Source: Thalassospira sp. (lineage in GTDB: Bacteria; Pseudomonadota; Alphaproteobacteria; Rhodospirillales; Thalassospiraceae). From it: a stretch of 64,000 nucleotides of DNA. Location: the NCBI RefSeq assembly GCF_030690045.1, contig NZ_JAUYHK010000021.1, positions 1-64,000 of the forward strand, written 5' to 3'. The notes below the pieces were generated by a model. The model was not told the origin of the DNA and made no database searches. It was given only the letters and a program-made list of their open reading frames with translations. Shown piece by piece: positions 35,014 to 47,080 of this stretch; within the stretch, counting starts at the first letter, position 1, and each line of letters begins with the position of its first letter. The position numbers and the translations under genes are program-made.

Positions 35014-36628
35014 ATTTCTTTTGACCGAGGATACGCACCATGGCCGGGAAATCATATTCAATCGTGCAGGTACGATACCAGCATTTGCTGGTTTCATCCC
35101 AGTTTGCATGAATGTGATAGAGCTTCATCATATGCCGGAGGGGTGTCACGGCTTCCGGATCGCGGGACCAGGCACGCAGTTTTGCGATCAGGCCTTGGAA
35201 CCGGTCATGGATAATGCGCAGGCGTGCTTTGTCGGGTGGCTGCACTTCTGTCAGTTTGCGCTTTTCACGATCTATTTCGAGGCGGACCAGTCGCATTCTC
35301 TCGGCATTATCCTCAAACCAGATATTGGCGGAGGCCAGATCAAGGCTGTTGAGGATGTGTTCGGCACGATCACGTAGCCCTTGCAATTTCGTTTCGGCGG
35401 CCTGAATACGGCTACCTGAACGCTCGCGTTTTTCACGCACCGGCGCACTATCATAAAAGTCCGCAATATCCTCGGGCTTGAGGCGCATTGCTTCCCGAAG
35501 AATGATATCTGTCAACTGATCGTAAGGGACAGACCGATGCACGCATTCCTTGATCATGCAGGAATAGTGATCGGCCCAATGCGCCCCTATTTTCGTTTCA
35601 TGCTCTGAACATCTCAGGCGGCCTGAAAAAACGGCGGTCACGCGCCCCTTGGTTTTAATCTGGCGTTCCCGCCAGTTGCGATTCAGGTTTTTGTGTTGCT
35701 GTTTCGTCTCTTCCGAAGAGCGTAGCTTGACCATTTCCCGGTATTCGGCTGCCTTGCTGGAACGCTGATCAAGCATGTCCTGCACCTTGTCGAAAACATC
35801 GTCATCGACAATTTGCAGTTCCGGGATCGGAACGCGGATCCATTCATGTTCAGGTCTGACAACAGGCAGTTTGCGCCCTGTCGTTGGGTGCTTTCGATAT
35901 TTCTGCCGGTTGAAGGTGACGATGCCCTTGTAGAGAGTGTTGCGCAGCAGGCCGGTTTTACGGGATCTGGTGCCGACCAGCGTTGTCGGGTTCCATCGTC
36001 CGCCGCCGGGGGCAACGATCATGCTGGCGTCAAGATATTCGCAAATATGCTTCAGCTTTTGGCCGGATCCATACATCTCGAAAATCTGGCGGATTATAGC
36101 TGCCTCGCTTTCGACAATCCGGCGTTTGCCCCGGACCGGATCACCGTTTGCATCAAGGGCGTGGACGATCTCATATCCGAATGTTCTGCCGCCGGGCACG
36201 CCGCCCCGCAAAACAGCAGCGACAACGCCCCTGTGTGTCTTGTCTGACAGGTCTTTGAGATAGAGCGCATTCATCGTGCCCTTCAGGCCGATATGAAGTT
36301 CGTTGATCACGCCTTCGGCAATCGTTTCAACATCGATCCCGACAAAGGCCATTTTCTTGAAGAAATGCGCGATGTCACCCTGATCTCGGCTGATCCGGCT
36401 TAAATCCTCGCAGACGATCCGGTCAAAGCGGTTGTCAAATGCCCCCATCAGCAAACTGCTTATCCCGGGGCGATTATCCATGTGGGCACCAGAAAAGGCC
36501 TCATCGAAATACACATCGACAACATGGTACTTCTGATCGGCGCAATGCTTTTGGCATCTTGCTATCTGGTCTTGGGTGCTGGTGTTCTGCCTGTCTGTTG
36601 AATGCCGGGCGTAGATCGCTACTCTCAC
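35012..36628 (-). CDS. Large serine recombinase
   Basis: 538 residues. The N-terminal resolvase domain has the catalytic Ser10 in YARHSTDRQNTSTQDQI and the arginine-bearing ICEDLSRISRDQGD-type segment. A recombinase domain follows at about 150-270 (GRTFGYEIVHALDANGD, IRQIFEMYGSGQKLKHICEYLD, TLYKGIVTFNRQKY). A zinc-ribbon-like part has CSEHETKIGAHWADHYSCMIKEC, and a coiled coil runs at about 400-470. Such enzymes integrate and excise mobile elements or invert DNA. It could be the element's own integrase/excisionase or a passenger. The 577-bp gap upstream holds repeats that may be its control or target sites. Confidence 0.92.
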   Translation of the reverse strand: MRVAIYARHSTDRQNTSTQDQIARCQKHCADQKYHVVDVYFDEAFSGAHMDNRPGISSLLMGAFDNRFDRIVCEDLSRISRDQGDIAHFFKKMAFVGIDVETIAEGVINELHIGLKGTMNALYLKDLSDKTHRGVVAAVLRGGVPGGRTFGYEIVHALDANGDPVRGKRRIVESEAAIIRQIFEMYGSGQKLKHICEYLDASMIVAPGGGRWNPTTLVGTRSRKTGLLRNTLYKGIVTFNRQKYRKHPTTGRKLPVVRPEHEWIRVPIPELQIVDDDVFDKVQDMLDQRSSKAAEYREMVKLRSSEETKQQHKNLNRNWRERQIKTKGRVTAVFSGRLRCSEHETKIGAHWADHYSCMIKECVHRSVPYDQLTDIILREAMRLKPEDIADFYDSAPVREKRERSGSRIQAAETKLQGLRDRAEHILNSLDLASANIWFEDNAERMRLVRLEIDREKRKLTEVQPPDKARLRIIHDRFQGLIAKLRAWSRDPEAVTPLRHMMKLYHIHANWDETSKCWYRTCTIEYDFPAMVRILGQKK

Positions 36629-36830
36629 TGCTTATACCGAATTCTTGTTATGGTTATTGGTACAGTTGCGGCTTGGTATTCAGGTCCGAAAACACGCAAC
36701 TTTCGGCTGAATGGATCAAACGAATCCCGTTGATAAGCCACACCGGAATCGGATGTGCAAGCGATATGTAAACCCGGCTCATTTTGGTTGAAAATATCGT
36801 CTTTTCATGGATTTGGCTGATTTCCGCCAG

Positions 36831-36880
36831 TTTGCAGGAGTTTGCAGGAGTGTGCAGGTCTTTGCAGAACTTTGCACAAC
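36831..36880. repeat. Five tandem 10-bp TTTGCAGGAG-type repeats
   Basis: TTTGCAGGAG, TTTGCAGGAG, TGTGCAGGTC, TTTGCAGAAC and TTTGCACAAC run head to tail with exact 10-bp spacing, so equivalent bases lie on one helical face. This is the pattern of iterons or of a cooperative protein array. They lie in the divergent gap between the recombinase and the phosphoribosyltransferase. Confidence 0.75.
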
Positions 36881-36909
36881 TTTACCCTGTCGTCTCTTAG
36901 GCAGGACAT

Positions 36910-36929
36910 GTTCAGTACCGGTACTGAAC
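36910..36929. promoter_or_regulatory. Perfect 20-bp palindrome
   Basis: GTTCAGTACCGGTACTGAAC is fully self-complementary, 30 bp after the tandem repeats. It is a likely operator or centromere/parS-like site. The GTTC ends recall alphaproteobacterial SOS boxes (GTTC-N7-GTTC), but those are direct, not inverted, so LexA is not favoured. Confidence 0.65.
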
Positions 36930-37018
36930 GATCATTCCATGATCTCCTGCCTTATTCGCATGGCAAGCCATGCTCAACGGATAAAAAGGGAACTGACACA
37001 AGGCTTTGCTATCGATAA

Positions 37019-37043
37019 CATCAACTGTGGGCACAGTTTGATG
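37019..37043. promoter_or_regulatory. Imperfect inverted repeat CATCAACTGTG/CACAGTTTGATG
   Basis: The arms match except for one missing A, with a 2-nt centre. It lies 160 bp before the phosphoribosyltransferase start and completes a cluster of three binding-site-like structures (tandem repeats, palindrome, this repeat) in 215 bp. Confidence 0.45.
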
Positions 37044-37205
37044 TGACAGGGATAGCAAGGAGCCCGGAATCGTAAGTGAAATCATCCAATTCAGGTTTGA
37101 CGACGTGGATTTTCTCGGCCTGGATGTTGCGTGGTGGCAGCGTAGGGTGAACCGCAGCAATTCGGTACACTAACGACAGAACTAATAGCATTGAGAGGAA
37201 ATGTT

Positions 37206-38294
37206 GTGGCGGAACGTGCGCCTTGGGGTGATTTTCCGGCTGTCATTCGAAATGGCGATCTGGGAGAACTGCAACAGCAGCCAGAATACACTCAGGCGAA
37301 AGCTGGTGATCCGGACGCAGCCAAACATATGGCCGAGCGTCTGGTCCGTACCGAAATGCTCGATCAGATAGGACAGCAGATCGGGAATGATCGCCCCCGG
37401 ATCGTTCCTGTACTGGCTGTGGAAGCCGCCGGATACAATATGATTCCGCTGGCGATGGCGTATGTTGTTGGTAAAAAGTTAGGTCTGGAAGTTGATACTT
37501 CCATCTATCAGATGGAGCGGGTTGCCAGAACGGGGGAGGGTGCAGACCATCGGCTTGCTTTCAACCCGGCCTTTGATGGGCCGGTCGAGAAGGGTGGGAA
37601 GTATCTGGTGTTTGACGACACTCTGACAATGGGCGGAACGCTAGCCTCACTGCGCGGCTTTCTGGAAAACCGGGGCGGACATGTTATGGCGGCGGCGGTA
37701 ATGACAGCATTTCCGAGTGCGTTGAATATAGCGGTCAAACCGGGTATGATAGAAGCTATCAATCAGAAGCATGGCTCTGCCATGGATGATTTTTGGAAGG
37801 AGACTTTCGGTTATGGTATCGACCAACTCACGCAAGGCGAAGCTGGACATCTCCGAAAATCCCCTTCGGTTGACGCCATCCGAACTCGAATCATTGAAGC
37901 ACGTCATGCAGTCTTCTCTCAAGCGCATGCAAGAGATCGACTTGCAGAAGAAAGCCTGCGCCGACCAGAGCCGGAAAATCGCGTAACGTCCGAAATCCCC
38001 CGGCCATTGCAGCCATATCATCTGGCACTGAAAAAGCTTGAAGGCATTTCTGCACCTGACCACGAGATTATCGTGGCGCAGCGAAAGTTGGCGATAGCAA
38101 ACGACCTTTATGCAAAAGGCGAACTGGATGTGCCAGGAGCACATTCTGGCAGGATTCGGGATCAGGCGCATGAAGAGGCGCGGAAAATCATGAGTGATCC
38201 TGAGTCTCAGGCATTGCTTTCACCAATTCGATCAGATGAAAAAGCCGAAAAGAAAACAACGAAGAAATCTCGGGAGCCGGGGTTGGAAATTTGA
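37206..38294 (+). CDS. Plasmid-type phosphoribosyltransferase-domain protein
   Basis: 362 residues from a GTG at 37206 with GAGAGGA upstream. The PRPP-binding loop is clear at residues 134-145: YLVFDDTLTMGGTLASLRG. It is preceded by PVLAVEAAGYNMIPLAMAYVVGKKLG, as in type I PRTases. The C-terminal 150 residues are charged and helical, ending in a lysine-rich tail. Genes of this kind occur on alphaproteobacterial plasmids and genomic islands without a known substrate. It is separated from cas3 by 570 bp, so membership in the CRISPR operon is not suggested. Confidence 0.8.
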   Translation: MAERAPWGDFPAVIRNGDLGELQQQPEYTQAKAGDPDAAKHMAERLVRTEMLDQIGQQIGNDRPRIVPVLAVEAAGYNMIPLAMAYVVGKKLGLEVDTSIYQMERVARTGEGADHRLAFNPAFDGPVEKGGKYLVFDDTLTMGGTLASLRGFLENRGGHVMAAAVMTAFPSALNIAVKPGMIEAINQKHGSAMDDFWKETFGYGIDQLTQGEAGHLRKSPSVDAIRTRIIEARHAVFSQAHARDRLAEESLRRPEPENRVTSEIPRPLQPYHLALKKLEGISAPDHEIIVAQRKLAIANDLYAKGELDVPGAHSGRIRDQAHEEARKIMSDPESQALLSPIRSDEKAEKKTTKKSREPGLEI

Positions 38295-38387
38295 CCACTG
38301 AATTTTTTAGACTGGGATTTCATCCTCGATATTTGGACAATTCAGGTCGGTCATGATTTGCCAGCTACAAAAGTTTCATTTACTGGA

Positions 38388-38663
38388 TTATTCATACCTC
38401 TCGTCTCTGTCTTCCTGATTTTCTCGCTCTCTTTGGATTTCGCGCTCAATTTCACTGTCCAATTCATCACAGAGTTGTTTTACCCATTCCCGGATGACGG
38501 GTTCAGTGTTCTCGTCTAGTTGCGCGACAAGCTCCCTCCGAGATTTTAAGACATCAGATAGATTGCCCGACCAGTTCCAAGGGTGGAATGTACTAGAGAC
38601 AGCATCCAGATATGATTTTTGTCCGGTGCAATTTTGAAAATCGTGTCGAAAATTCCACACCAT
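38388..38663 (-). pseudogene. C-terminal fragment of an unknown protein
   Basis: 91 codons. The last 70 residues look like a genuine protein end: FHPWNWSGNLSDVLKSRRELVAQLDENTEPVIREWVKQLCDELDSEIEREIQ, finishing in a charged helix. This resembles the tail of larger proteins with helical repeats seen in defence islands, but I recall this only loosely. There is no ribosome site at the first ATG and nothing related upstream, so it is probably a remnant whose left-hand bulk was lost. Confidence 0.45.
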
Positions 38664-38760
38664 TCGAAAATGTGATCGTCCTTAATGTTTTTGAAGAAGA
38701 CCATCTCTCGGGTGCTCTGCGCCCTTTAAACTGGATCGTTTTTTATTGGAGTTTTCCGCA

Positions 38761-38798
38761 CTATGCTCTGGGGCCCAACGTTAGGTCCCAGAGCATAG
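38761..38798. repeat. 12-bp inverted repeat upstream of cas3
   Basis: CTATGCTCTGGG and CCCAGAGCATAG pair perfectly around 14 nt that themselves contain CCAACGTTAGG, nearly self-complementary. It lies 66 bp before the cas3 start, in the cas promoter region. It could be an operator, a terminator of upstream transcription (no T-run is seen), or the scar of a mobile element. Confidence 0.6.
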
Positions 38799-38863
38799 AC
38801 AGTAAGCACACGTCGTACACTTCAGAGATTTAGGTTCATATGTTGAATAAGAGATTTGAGTAG

Positions 38864-41332
38864 ATGGTAATGCATGATCTCATTGCCCGCTGGCCCGGAA
38901 AAAGCGCACTCGAAAACGGGATCGAACATCCGGCAATCTACCACATGCTTGATGTCGCGGCTGTGGCTGAGGTCCTTCTTGATTGGACGTCCCTGCCACT
39001 GCCGAGGAAGCAGGCTTTTATCCTGCTGACCGGCTTACATGATCTTGGCAAGCTGAATGCTGGTTTTCGCTCTATGTTGCGCGGCGAAGGTTCACAACGA
39101 TTTCGGCACTGGGAACTGACAGAAATCTATTTGGAAGCACATCTCGACTTTCTCGCCAAAGTTCTGAAACCTGAACGACCACGACGCTTGCGTCCCTTGA
39201 TCTCCGCAACGGCCGGACATCACGGACGCCCCTCGACCCTGAACCAAATTGATAAACAAAGAGCCGCGAAAACACTCTGCCCCGATATAACGGAAACCAT
39301 CGAAGCCTTCTCTTCACTTTGGCTCAATGCCTCACTAGAGGCGATCAATGAAGCGCAATCTTATGAATTGAGCTGGTGGCTTTCCGGACTGGTTACCGCA
39401 GCTGACTGGATCGGGTCGAACGCGGACTGGTTTCCGCCCGAAGAGCCCACCCACGGTCTGTCCGATTATCTGGTTATTGCGCGCGAACGTGCTGGCAAAG
39501 CAGTCGTCGCGTCCGGGATATTGCCTGCGCAGCCGACAGCAACTCAGCTTTTCAATTGGCCGACCTTTCGCCCTATGCAAATGGCCTGTCAGTCAATCCC
39601 GCTTCCCGAAGGTCCGATGCTTACCATCATCGAAGATGAAACAGGCGCAGGCAAAACGGAAGCGGCGTTGATGCTGGCGCAACGAATGTTGTTAGCTGAC
39701 AAGGGGCAGGGGTTGTTCTTCGCCTTGCCAACCATGGCGACTGCGGATGCGATGTTTTCACGGGTCAGCGAGTCAATCGGAAAAATGTTCGATCATCGGC
39801 CATCGGTAACGCTGGCCCATGGCCGGGCAGGTTTATCCCAGGATTACCGCGACATCCAGCAGGGCAACCCCAATGCACCTGAAGACATAGGTTGCACCGA
39901 GTGGCTTGGCGATAGTCGGCGGCGGTCCCTTTTGGCCAATGTCGGGGTCGGAACGATCGATCAGGCCTTGCTTTCAGTGTTGCCAGTTAAATTCCAAACC
40001 TTGCGTCACTTTGGCCTGTCGTCAAAAATCCTGATCGTCGATGAGGTCCATGAATTGGGGGAGGCCTATATCGCCGAAATTCTCACGGCGCTTCTCAAAT
40101 TCCATCGGGCGGCAGGCGGTTCTGCAATTCTGTTGACGGCAACCTTGCCGCTATCACTTCGTGCCAAACTGCTTGCGTCTTATGAAGGTGTGGACGACGG
40201 CAACACCGCTTACCCCGCATTGACCATCGCCGGTGGCAAAGCTGTGCATAATCTTCCCCAAGAGACTGGAGCGAAAGGGCCAGTCAAAGTCGAACGGCTG
40301 GCAACGTCGGACGCGGCGATTGCCCTGATCAAAGAAAAAGTGGGGCAGGGCGCGGCCTGCGTCTGGGTGAGAAACGCCGTGGATGATGCGATTTCCGCAG
40401 TAGAAAAGTTCCGCGCCGAAGGTATCGAGGCGGACCTCCTGCATGCTCGTTATGCCTTGGGAGATCGCAAACGGATTGAGCGCACCATACGCAACAGGTT
40501 CGGCAAAACAGGAACCGACAGGGCCGGTCGTGTTTTGGTTGGTACGCAAGTGCTGGAGTCGTCACTCGATCTGGATTTCGATGTGATGGTTTCGGATCTC
40601 GCTCCGATGGCCGGTCTGGTACAGAGAGCAGGGCGGTTGTGGCGGCATATGGATATCCGTCCGGCTGCCAAACGACCCGTTAGGGAACCCATCCTTTATG
40701 TGGTCTCTCCAGATCCTCGGCAGGTTGATCATGATCGCTGGTTGATGGATGTGCTGGATCGCGGCGCATATACTTATTCCGCCGACCTCATGTGGCGCAC
40801 CGCATGTCACCTGTTCGATGAGGGGCGGATCGTTGCTCCCTCCGGTATCCGGAGTCTGATCGAAAGGGCCTATTCCGCCGATCCCGAAACCCCTGAAGTG
40901 TTGGATGCCTTCGAACGCAACCGGATCGGTAAAGAGATGAGCCATGGATCGTTAGCGACCCAGAACATCGTGGATATCACTGCTGGCTACCGTGAAGGCG
41001 GGCAGGCTCATGATGACGCCCGCTATCCAACCCGTCTCGGGATTGAGCAGAGGATACTGGTTCTGGCGAGAGAAGTTGATGGGGTTCTGGAACCTTTGTT
41101 CTACGGGCCTGATGGATGGATGATGTCCGAAGTGAGTGCGGCGAAACACAAAATTGATAAACTGGCCATTCCAGATCAGGGAAGCAGTAAGATTGTCAAA
41201 ATAACAAAGACTTGGAAAGAATGGATGCGCGGGAGCTACCTGCTTTGTCCCGTTGGAGAGGATGGGGGAATCTGTGAAGGTCTCTCCTATTTCAGCGATA
41301 AAGGATTAGTTTTTTCGACTGATAAAGATTGA
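38864..41332 (+). CDS. cas3: Cas3 nuclease-helicase, type I-E
   Basis: 822 residues. HD nuclease domain: conserved His27 in IYHMLDVAAVAE, the HD pair in LLTGLHDLGKLN (59-60) and TAGHHGRPS. Superfamily 2 helicase: Walker A in EDETGAGKTEAALML (about 260), DEVH box in ILIVDEVHELGEAY (about 393), LLTATLPLSLR, and QVLESSLDLDFDVMVSDLAPMAGLVQRAGR. It degrades the target after Cascade binding. It is first in the cas order; 72 bp with an inverted repeat separate it from cas8e. Confidence 0.97.
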   Translation: MVMHDLIARWPGKSALENGIEHPAIYHMLDVAAVAEVLLDWTSLPLPRKQAFILLTGLHDLGKLNAGFRSMLRGEGSQRFRHWELTEIYLEAHLDFLAKVLKPERPRRLRPLISATAGHHGRPSTLNQIDKQRAAKTLCPDITETIEAFSSLWLNASLEAINEAQSYELSWWLSGLVTAADWIGSNADWFPPEEPTHGLSDYLVIARERAGKAVVASGILPAQPTATQLFNWPTFRPMQMACQSIPLPEGPMLTIIEDETGAGKTEAALMLAQRMLLADKGQGLFFALPTMATADAMFSRVSESIGKMFDHRPSVTLAHGRAGLSQDYRDIQQGNPNAPEDIGCTEWLGDSRRRSLLANVGVGTIDQALLSVLPVKFQTLRHFGLSSKILIVDEVHELGEAYIAEILTALLKFHRAAGGSAILLTATLPLSLRAKLLASYEGVDDGNTAYPALTIAGGKAVHNLPQETGAKGPVKVERLATSDAAIALIKEKVGQGAACVWVRNAVDDAISAVEKFRAEGIEADLLHARYALGDRKRIERTIRNRFGKTGTDRAGRVLVGTQVLESSLDLDFDVMVSDLAPMAGLVQRAGRLWRHMDIRPAAKRPVREPILYVVSPDPRQVDHDRWLMDVLDRGAYTYSADLMWRTACHLFDEGRIVAPSGIRSLIERAYSADPETPEVLDAFERNRIGKEMSHGSLATQNIVDITAGYREGGQAHDDARYPTRLGIEQRILVLAREVDGVLEPLFYGPDGWMMSEVSAAKHKIDKLAIPDQGSSKIVKITKTWKEWMRGSYLLCPVGEDGGICEGLSYFSDKGLVFSTDKD

Positions 41333-41346
41333 GTGCTTGCCTAGTG

Positions 41347-41402
41347 TGGTTTCCGCCTTAAAGTAGCATTGTCTATTGCGAATTCACGTTGAACGGAAAC
41401 CA
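41347..41402. promoter_or_regulatory. Inverted repeat spanning the cas8e ribosome site
   Basis: TGGTTTCCG (41347-41355) pairs with CGGAAACCA (41394-41402), which covers the likely Shine-Dalgarno ACGGA of the GTG at 41405. As RNA this stem would hide the ribosome site; as DNA it could be an operator between cas3 and the Cascade genes. Function is inferred. Confidence 0.45.
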
Positions 41403-41404
41403 TT

Positions 41405-42870
41405 GTGCCGTTAAATCTAATCACCGATCCTTGGATCCCTGTCATTGACAAATCTGGAAATCGCCGGATCGTTGCACCGTGGCAAATCGCTGATTCTGCG
41501 CTATTTCGCCCCGACTGGCCTCGAGTGGATCTGAATATTGGCTGTCTCGAGCTGCTGATCGGTTTGGTCTATATGGCAGATCCTCCGACCAGCGGTGATG
41601 ATTGGGAAGATCGTGCAACCCCTGATCCTGAACGCTTGCGTGAGAAACTGGCGGCATATGCGCCTGCGTTCAACCTGATCGGGGATGGTCCGTTGTTCCT
41701 GCAGGATCTGGAGCCGCTGGGAGGGGAGCCGAATGCGCCAGATATGCTGTTTATTGATAGCGCGGGGGTGAATACGGCCTATAAGAACGCGGACCTGATG
41801 GTTCACCGCAGGCGTTATACCGGTCTGGATCTTCCTCTTGCGGCGATGGCTCTGTTTACCATACAGGCATATGCGCCATCAGGCGGTGCTGGGAACCGAA
41901 CTTCGATGAGGGGCGGCGGACCGATGGTGACGCTGGTTGACCCGGGGCTTGGGCTTTGGTCGATTATTTGGGCCAATGTTCCGAGCAGTACGCAGGCTGC
42001 GATGTCCGAACTTCCGTGGATGTACCCAACACGAGTGTCTGACAAGAATCTGAAAACAAGACCGCCGCAAGGTCAGAAGTTTTCGGTCGAAGCGTTTTTC
42101 GGCGCACCCCGCCGGTTACGCTTGGTAGCCGAAGGGGATGTTATTACGGGTGTCATTCAAAAGCCCCATGGCACCGATTATGCGGGCTGGGTGCATCCGC
42201 TTAGCCCTTATTATCGGATGAAAGTGGAAGATTTTCGATTGCCGGTTCACCCCAAAGCAGGCACGTTTGGCTATCGTCATTGGTTGGGTATTCTGGTTCA
42301 ATCCAGGGATTCCGAGTTGGCAGAGCGGGCACATTGTGTCGATCTTTGGCAACAGCGTTCTGATAGGCCCGCTAGAGTAATCGTCGCTGGTTGGTCGATG
42401 GCCAAGGCTACCCCCGCAGATTTCACCTATTCGGTAGAGCCGCTTATCGATTTGACTGAGGATCAGTCCTTGACCCTGGCCGGACTGATTTCTGCCGCAG
42501 ACAATGCCGCTGTTGCTTTGCGCGGAGCCTTGGTGCCTGTTTTGGCCGAAGGCGGGGCGAGAGAGGCAGAACGGGAGGCGTTCTACATTGCTACTGAAAC
42601 TGCCTTTTTGGCCCGTTTGACTGACCTTAAGTCCGGGAAAACCGCCAGGGACATTTGCGCTGCATGGCTCGCAGATTTGCGAAACGAAGCCATCCGGCGG
42701 TTCGACGCGATTTCGCTACCTTCGCTCGACCAACGCGATACTTCGGACATCCAGAAAATCGTCGTGGCCCGCCGTAATCTTGCCGGGACATTTGCGGGCT
42801 ACGGCAAGTTCGGAAAACTTTTGTTCAAGGCATTGGACATGGACCCCCCATCCAAGAGAGGAAATGCGGC

Positions 42871-42874
<4 letters not shown>
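41405..42874 (+). CDS. cas8e: Cas8e (Cse1), Cascade large subunit
   Basis: 489 residues from a GTG at 41405. The N-terminus NLITDPWIPVIDKSGNRRIVAPWQIAD is the hallmark of CasA/Cse1. Later blocks FNLIGDGPLFLQDLEPL and QAYAPSGGAGNRTSMRGGGPMVTLV also match. It recognises the PAM and recruits Cas3. Its stop overlaps the cse2 start by 4 bp, the first of a chain of coupled overlaps down to cas2. Confidence 0.96.
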
Positions 42875-45096
<2,222 letters not shown>

Positions 45097-45100
<4 letters not shown>

Positions 45101-45764
45101 CGCTGTTTATGTCCCGTGTTTCAATCTCCAGAAAACCATCGATTCAAGCGTTGAATGCATTGCTGTTGCCAGATGATGCGGGTGATCGGACCGATGCGCA
45201 TCACCGGTTGCTTTGGACGCTCTTTGCCGATGATCCGGATCGACGACGGGATTTCTTGTGGCGAGAAGAGAGGGCAGGAGAGTTCCTGGTTCTTTCGGTG
45301 CGCGAACCGATGGCGTGCGACCTTTTTTCTCGAGTGGATGTGAAACCCTATGATCCAGTCCTCAAGGCAGGCGACCGGTTGTTCTTTGCCCTTCGTGCGA
45401 ATGCAACCCGCACAAAAAAGGGGGGAGGGCGCGTGGATGTCGTGATGGATGCCTTGTTTGCCCTTCCAAAGGATAAACGGGCCGCACAGCGGATGGACAT
45501 CGCGCAATCTGAAGGGGCTTCCTGGCTAGAGCGTCAGGGGGACCGAAACGGTTTCCGCGTTCTGAAATGCGAGGTAACGGATTATTCCGTCCGGGCTCTT
45601 ACAACACATCGTGGTTCCCGCAAGGGACAACCGCAGTTCGGTATCCTGGATCTGCAAGGAGCCTTGGAGGTTACGGAGCCGGAGGCATTTCGGCAGATTC
45701 TGCAAATCGGGCTAGGTCGGGCCAAGGCTTTTGGCTGCGGCCTGATGCTGGTGCGTCGCGCGGT

Positions 45765-45768
<4 letters not shown>
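45097..45768 (+). CDS. cas6e: Cas6e (CasE), crRNA-processing endonuclease
   Basis: 223 residues. N-terminal ferredoxin-like part with DRTDAHHRLLWTLFADD, holding the expected catalytic histidine (His35 or His36). LRANATRTKKGGGRVDVV follows, and the C-terminal glycine loop LGRAKAFGCGLMLVRR. It cuts each repeat at the base of its CCCCAC/GTGGGG hairpin to release crRNAs. Overlaps cas5e and cas1e by 4 bp. Confidence 0.95.
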
Positions 45769-46993
<1,225 letters not shown>

Positions 46994-47080
46994 CTGTGAA
47001 GAGGGGAAAATCCGGCCCCTAAAAGCCGGTGCGTTTTTGACGGTTGAATAATCGTTGTAAATCAATCATCTGCACGAAGA
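46994..47080 (+). promoter_or_regulatory. CRISPR leader with possible IHF site
   Basis: The leader lies between the cas2 stop and the first repeat. AATCAATCATCTG at 47060-47072 matches the IHF consensus WATCAANNNNTTR except for one base. IHF bending of the leader guides new spacers to the first repeat in type I-E systems. The intact leader-side repeats and the degenerate far-end repeat agree with this orientation. Confidence 0.6.
47012..47038 (+). terminator. Terminator of the cas operon
   Basis: CCGGC and GCCGG enclose CCCTAAAA, followed by TGCGTTTTTG. It lies 19 bp after the cas2 stop, inside the leader, and should separate cas transcription from the array. Confidence 0.7.

Noticed and set aside
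36910..36929. SOS (LexA) box at the GTTC...GAAC palindrome
   Set aside because: The alphaproteobacterial SOS box is a direct GTTC-N7-GTTC repeat; this is a continuous inverted palindrome with a different spacing.
37771..37986. 71-codon open frame inside the phosphoribosyltransferase gene
   Set aside because: It lies wholly inside the better-supported frame, and the main frame continues with sensible sequence on both sides, so no frameshift is needed.
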